Assembly (NCBI GenBank): GCA_031763025.1
Contig: JASSKH010000022.1
Span: 12,367,581-12,431,580, forward strand
Origin: Macrocystis pyrifera
Taxonomy: Eukaryota; Sar; Phaeophyceae; Laminariales; Laminariaceae
Direction of reading: 5' to 3'
Length of the DNA: 64,000 bases
Under the pieces are notes generated by a model. The model was not told the origin of the DNA, searched no databases, and worked only from the letters and a program-made list of their open reading frames with translations. This document shows, one piece after another, positions 58,945 to 64,000 of this stretch. How positions within the stretch are numbered: position 1 is the first letter of the stretch; each line of letters opens with the position of its first letter. A program made the translations under genes and the position numbers.

Positions 58945-59512
58945 GATCCCTCTTGTTGGTTTGTTGAGGTTTTGAAAGTATCCAATTAGTCGATCGCGGT
59001 TGACAGAATTCCTCTGGTGAGCCTTGTTTCCGCTAGTCTGAAGAGTCGGTGCCAAGGTCCTTCTGTTCCCCTTGAGTTCCTTCTTTTCAGCCCGGCGAGT
59101 GAGTGGGTGTGGGGGAGTGCACGCGGTGAGTTTTCGGCCTGCAGCAGATTGTAGAATAAAAGGCGCTCGCTCTTCGAAAACCCAAAATCTGACTGCAAAA
59201 AAGAAAAGCGCCTTGTATTACTTCGAAGGCTGTTTCATCGGAAGAACCTTTGGCGGGAGCCCGGGGATTGCTTTCGGCTTTTGAACCCACCCAACCATGC
59301 ATCTTCGTGCACCCGCTCCTGTGAAACGCACAACAACCGCTGGAGGTTCTCTGTCCCGTGCTGTGCCCCAGTCAGCCACAGAGCACAGATATCGCAGGGG
59401 GATAGGACCGGCTGCCTTCACGGAACCCCCTCCCACCCCCCCCCTTCTTCCCTCACCTAGACCGTCCCGGGCTGGCGCTGGACGTGTCGGACGCGGGAGA
59501 ATCAGCATAGCC
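58945..59512. promoter_or_regulatory. Likely bidirectional promoter region
   Basis: Lies between the start codon of the minus-strand F-BAR gene (58,944) and the plus-strand signal-peptide gene (59,513), head to head 568 bp apart. No TATA box I would defend, and the 5' UTR limits are unknown. The inference rests only on the divergent arrangement. Confidence 0.45.
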
Positions 59513-61028
59513 ATGGGGTCGGGAAGGGTCGCCGTGGGGAGGAGGTTCATCCCTCTCGTCTGGGTTGCTGCGTTCAGTGCCCTTGCCATCCTAGACTCGG
59601 CAGGCAGGGCCATGGCTCAGCCTCAAATGGACAGCGCAATGGTGAGATCCACGACGATTTTTGAAGGCTGCAGAAATGGAGGAAAGGGAGAGCCTTGTGA
59701 CTGGGGGTTAGCTCCGCTTTGTGTGCTCGGTGTGTTGCGATTTATCCCGTCCTCTTGCGTGTGAAGTGCGGAGGGAAGCAGCTCTTTCTTTGCAGCCTGT
59801 TTTACTTTCGTATAGTGGACTGACTGGCACCTGGTAAAACAAACAAACAACCGTTGTTATACATGTGATACGAAGTACGTTCGTTCGTGGTCTCCCAGCT
59901 CCCAGGCTCGCAGGTTGGCTTTCCCGTTGAAAGCTGTGTGAGCCCGAACGCCGGCCGCACCCCCCTCGTGTATCCATCCACTTATTTATCCGTCAGCTCT
60001 CATCAGACGTGAAGACGTCGTTCCATGCAACGTCACAAAGGTCACAAACGTACCTTCGTGTGAACACAACACGAGAGACGGACCTACCTGGTACTTCCAC
60101 ATATATTAGCTACACGAATATAATCCTGGAAAAAAACGGACTCGCTGATGGGTGTTGAGAGACTCACCCTATCTGTCGCTTTCGGGAGGTGTGCTCTCGT
60201 GCCGTCAATTTGTGACCCCCCCCCTCCCTGTTTCTGGTTGTCTAACGCTACGATTATTATATACCCTCGGTCTGCTACGTGATCAAGTATTCACCAGTTA
60301 TGATACATCATCAGTCAGTGCGTACCGTCGGCTACCCCGAATGTTTCAGGTGTACAAAGTTTTGGTATGTACGTACTGCTGCTGTTCCGTTACATACTGC
60401 TGTGCTGCTCACATCTCATGCATGATACGATAGAAGTTTAAATTATGGATTCAAAGGAAGCCTCCTGCCACAGCAAGCAGGGGCTCACCCAGGGCTGTTT
60501 AGCAGTGACCCCCGCGCTGGCCTGGTCGGCGCGGCAGAGCGCAGGCAAAGTAATTATTCTACAGCAGCTATTAATAGTACTACTACTGGTGTCGAATGTG
60601 CTATATCGTACCAGGAATACCTCCAAGCCGAAGCCGTCACGTTCTAGACACTTTACTACTTGGTAGTAATATGGTTGAGCGTTACTGTTGCTGACTGACT
60701 GCTGTACTTAAAATAGTATATAAATAGTTGTCGCTACTCTCGGAACTCATGCAGCAGGATAGTTGTACAGCTGTCGCCGACTTGTGTGCGTTGGATGGGT
60801 GGGGGCGGGAGTACTTGGTGTTGTCCCATCGCCATTGTAGACTGTCGTGCTGTTGTCGTTCGATCGTAAGACAGCAGACATCCGGATCAGGCTCCCTCCG
60901 CCTTACGTACTGATGTCGTCTACGTCGAGTGGTGCCACACAGCTGGAGACGAACTCGCGTGGAAGAAACTAAATCAGGAACAGCATGGATGAATCAGCGT
61001 GAATTGCAAAAAAAAAAACAAAAAACAA

Positions 61029-61065
<37 letters not shown>

Positions 61066-61684
61066 GACAAGCGAGATGTTACGGGGGACCATAGTAAATA
61101 GGACCAAGTATGATCAGTAAAAATAGGGAAATACAGTGGTTGTTGTCTGTGCCGTAGGTCCTATTTACTATGGTCCCCCGTTATAGGTGACATCGGGGGC
61201 TGTATTACCCTTTGAGGAAATGCACGTTCATGTATACAGCAGTAGGTATACCCTGCGGCCGCAACTTCGTGGCGCCGAACCTCTACATTAGAGCCGCCTT
61301 GGGCTTCGGCACTCCGGCTGTGTGTGAGCAAGTCGGTGCGGTATCAATAAAATATACCACCTCGAAGCACAACGACTTGCTTTTTTTTTCTGTACGACGA
61401 GCGCTGCTAATCGTATGTACGTACACATATACCATGGTATACGATATGCAGCACGCACACAACACAGGCCACAGCAGCAGCAGAGAGCAAGAAGCGCTTC
61501 GTCGCTCTCCTGATGCTCTCGCCAGGACATAGAGCAGGCGCTGAAGATGCGGGGCGAAAGCCTGCCCGGCGATCGTGGGCGACGGGGATGCAGCGGCGTT
61601 CGTCCGTGGGGTTCTGCATTCGACGCAAGCAAACCGAGAGGACTTGAGGACGAGGATGAGGAGGAGAAGGGATTCGTTTCGCAA
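59513..61684 (+). CDS. Putative secreted protein, 5' exons (tentative model)
   Basis: Exon 1 (59,513-59,641) encodes 43 residues with a clear signal peptide: basic start (VGRRF), hydrophobic IPLVWVAAFSALAIL, and an AMA/QP cleavage-type site; donor ATG/GTGAGA. Candidate next exons fitting in phase are 60,474-60,549 (QAGAHPGLFSSDPRAGLVGA), ~61,240-61,319 (IPCGRNFVAPNLYIRAALGF) and 61,526-61,684 (DIEQALKMRGESLPGD... then acidic LEDEDEEEKGF). Each has an AG acceptor and a usable donor, but the third acceptor is ambiguous (three AGs within a TACAGCAGTAG stretch) and the last donor is weak. I recognise no domain and found no 3' end. Exon 1 is fairly secure; the rest is a hypothesis. Confidence 0.45.
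61031..61065. repeat. (CA)n microsatellite
   Basis: About 17 CA units following an A-rich stretch, just left of MITE A11. Confidence 0.95.
61079..61183. mobile_element. MITE family A, copy A11
   Basis: TTACGGGGGACC...GGTCCCCCGTTA followed by TA; well conserved. Confidence 0.94.
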
Positions 61685-62629
61685 GTTTGGTTGCCGTAGC
61701 ACCGTCGAACGAGCGTCGCCAGGTTCTCCGCGGCGTCCCCTGCAGACGCTAAGCGAGGGACCTCGCTGAGACAGAGAGGTCGCCGCTTGGGCTCGGTCGA
61801 ATCGGAAGCGCGCCAGCTGCGGGAGATGTGTGACGGCCAGAACAGCCACAGCGCAGCAGCAGCAGCAGCAGGACAGCACACACACGCCGGCAAATGTGAA
61901 GTTGCGCCGCATGAACAATCAAATGCTTAATCAAGTAAAATGGGTCGCACCTGACGCTCGGACCACGAATGGAAATCCATTGGCAAACAAACGTGTTGCA
62001 GCGATTTCAAAATGCATGGGTGCCTGAAAAAAAAAAGGCGGCCGCTGAATCAGAAAAATTCGTGTTCGCTCCTAAAAATAGCTGTGTGATATTATACCTA
62101 GCTGCGTACTGCTCTGTATACGAGGCGAACGTGATGGGGCTGGGTACTGAACCAGGATCCACGTGCAGTACATCTCTCCCGGCTGAGGCAGCTGCCAGGA
62201 TGCCAGTGCAGTGACGACTGACGTACAGTGATGAGTTACATGCATCTACTAAAAACGCCTCACCATACAACAGAAACCCCCTGAAAATGAACCCTGCGCG
62301 CAGAGGGGACAGGGGACATCATTATACAGGAAACGTAATACGAAAAACTAGCGCTGAGAAAGGCAGGCTGAGATTTACAGGAACGTGAACGAAATTCGGC
62401 AGTCGTTGTACTGAAATTAGTGCAGAACGCACCCATTCTTGAATTAAGAAATCCAGCCTGACCAGGTTTCTTGTTTCTTCCTTTCGATCGGTGTTCCTTC
62501 CCGTACCGCAGTGCTGTACACCTTGTTTGCTGGCATTTTCTTTTTTTCCCTGTGAGTCAGATCAACCTACACACCTTCTTACCCAAACCTTGCCTTTGAA
62601 ACATGGCTCAAAGTCAAACGCATTTTTAG

Positions 62630-62890
62630 CGCTTCGTAGTGAATGAAAGCCAAATCGCTTTGAACCGGGGCCCGGCACGGCGCCTCCAGCAGGGCCCCCC
62701 GGGGGCGCCGGGTCAGGCACCCTCGCCTCTCGAGGGGGAGCGGTGGTCGCGGTCGTGGCTGCTCGTTCTGGCTGAGGCTACCAATACCCAGTCCAGCCCT
62801 ACACGTATCACTGAAAAACCAGACCCTATGGCATCCCAATCAACAACGGAGAATATTACTGCAGGTCAGGGAACCGTTTCGAGAACAATC
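62630..62890 (+). other. Coding-like Gly/Pro/Ala-rich patch
   Basis: GC-rich plus-strand stretch with CAG/CAGGGCCCC acceptor-like sites and frames such as QGPPGAPGQAPSPLEGE. It could be a downstream exon of the signal-peptide gene at 59,513, but frame and boundaries are unresolved. Confidence 0.25.
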
Positions 62891-62991
62891 TGTTGTGTGT
62901 TATTGTAGAGATAATTGGGCGTCTGCTTTCAGTGTTCTTTTCGGCAAGCAACGTGGCTTTATTTTGGTTGACCGCGTGAGGGGCAATAAGT

Positions 62992-63097
62992 GTTGCGGGG
63001 GGGCATGGTAAATAGGACCTATGGGACACACAAAAACCTATATAATTCCCTATTTTTACTAGCAACATTTGGTCCTATTTACTGTGGTCCCCCGTAA
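62992..63097. mobile_element. MITE family A, copy A12
   Basis: TTGCGGGGGGGC...GGTCCCCCGTAA followed by TA. Confidence 0.92.
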
Positions 63098-63293
63098 TAG
63101 CAAGTGGGTTTAGCGCGGGACGGTGACCGCAGAAAAGGGCAAGAGCACGCGAACAGGCAGAAGGCTGCTGCCTGTAGCGGGCCAGCGGTTTGCTGAGCGG
63201 GGTATTTCTTGGTTCCTCAGCAATAGTTGTCAATATAGGAGATATCCCATCGTCTTGCATATGTTGTCTACTGTGCTTGCTGCATATACACAA

Positions 63294-63432
63294 CAATGCA
63301 GTGTCTCTGTAGTGTGTGTGACCACAGAACTTGTATCTGTCTACTCGTAGGATTGAAGGATCGGCACGGACACTGGTCGTGCTGGGTGTCGACGGGTAGA
63401 AAGAACGGTTTAATGTGGAGAACGCACACAGC
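63294..63432 (+). repeat. Dispersed repeat C, copy C4
   Basis: Diverged copy: TGTGACCACAGAACTTGTATC, CGGCACGGACACTGG and GAACGGTTTAATGTG in family order. Confidence 0.85.
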
Positions 63433-63544
63433 GCGGGTGTAAATGGTTCCTCGTGTCTCCTGCCTCCTGCCACAGCAGACCTACGATATTCGTTCGTAAT
63501 GGGAAAAATCAAAAACGAAAACCGGGCAAAGGAGTTGTTATTAT

Positions 63545-63648
63545 TACGGGGGTCTATAGTTAACAGGACCTATGGCATACATAAAAACCTATATATTTAG
63601 GTATTTTTACTAATAATATTTGGTCCTGTTAACTATGGACCCCCGTAA
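63545..63648. mobile_element. MITE family A, copy A13
   Basis: TTACGGGGGTCTATAG...CTATGGACCCCCGTAA with TA on both sides; arms match almost perfectly. Confidence 0.95.
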
Positions 63649-63935
63649 TAGTATGTACATAAGAGTATGTTTGAAGAACGAAAAAACGGTTGTTGGTTCT
63701 GTTTTTTTTCTGGCCGTTTCTTCAACTGGTTAAACTGGATGTTAACCCCAAACGTCTCTGAATACTGGAAACCAATGACGATATGTTTGTGTTCAGTGTG
63801 CTGTTTTTTTTTTTAATCCGATTCACTGAATTTAGAGTTCTGCAATTGTATGGAAATATTAGCCGTTTATGGACGTATATAGCGTAGCTCGACTCTCCAC
63901 CTGCCATAGATACACCCTTACGCCCCTCCCCTCTT

Positions 63936-63938
<3 letters not shown>

Positions 63939-63970
<32 letters not shown>
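63939..63970. repeat. C homopolymer (~32 bases)
   Basis: Uninterrupted C run near the window edge. Confidence 0.95.
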
Positions 63971-63973
<3 letters not shown>

Positions 63974-64000
63974 CCACGTGTGTCGCTTATCGTCCCCCTT

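Noticed and set aside
61283..61918. 211- and 201-codon minus-strand frames with a Cys-rich start
   Set aside because: The Cys run is the complement of a CAG repeat, and the frames oppose proposed plus-strand exons; no domain.

Overview
This window reads as intron-rich nuclear DNA of a photosynthetic stramenopile, most likely a brown alga. The main clue is a gene at 6.6-8.2 kb encoding six copies of the EsV-1-7 cysteine/histidine motif, a family known chiefly from brown algae and their large DNA viruses. Long GT-AG introns with clean polypyrimidine acceptors, one GC-AG intron, and dense SINE/MITE insertion agree with this. I see no prokaryotic gene organisation, CRISPR array, rRNA or intact tRNA gene.

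Layout. 0-6.5 kb is repeat-built: tRNA-derived SINEs, a ~540-bp element flanked by G/C homopolymers (called B here) and a ~430-bp element (D). The EsV-1-7 gene follows at 6.6-8.2 kb (minus). From 8.3 to 23.4 kb there is no well-supported gene, only repeats, degenerate coding-like patches and a CATG-rich island. 23.8-27.9 kb (minus) holds the 3' part of a gene with two HMG boxes. 28-39.8 kb is mostly repeats: a second tRNA-like repeat family, a tandem duplication, and a 43-bp ATCGAT satellite at 33.8-36.4 kb. From 39.8 to 58.9 kb (minus) one 14-exon gene can be assembled with consistent reading phase at every junction. Its 607-residue product has an F-BAR-like membrane-curving domain, a PH-like domain and a Pro/Ala tail. 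A divergent plus-strand gene with a signal peptide starts at 59,513, so 58,945-59,512 is a likely shared promoter. The last 4 kb is MITE-rich.

The most interesting signal is not a gene. A ~105-bp terminal-inverted-repeat MITE (family A, 13 copies) sits between TA dinucleotides and has ends TTACGGGG...CCCCGTAA. The 8-mer TATTAATA occurs about 20 times where about one is expected, and it is exactly what remains if such an element leaves with two terminal bases retained per side (TA-TT-AA-TA). Other TA-bounded words, TACC(A/T)GGTA (18 exact copies, ~0.5 expected), TACTGTA and TACAGCAGTA, behave the same way. In aligned copies of repeats they appear as precise 5-8 bp presence/absence insertions at a TA. 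The window therefore looks littered with excision footprints of several Tc1/mariner-like families.
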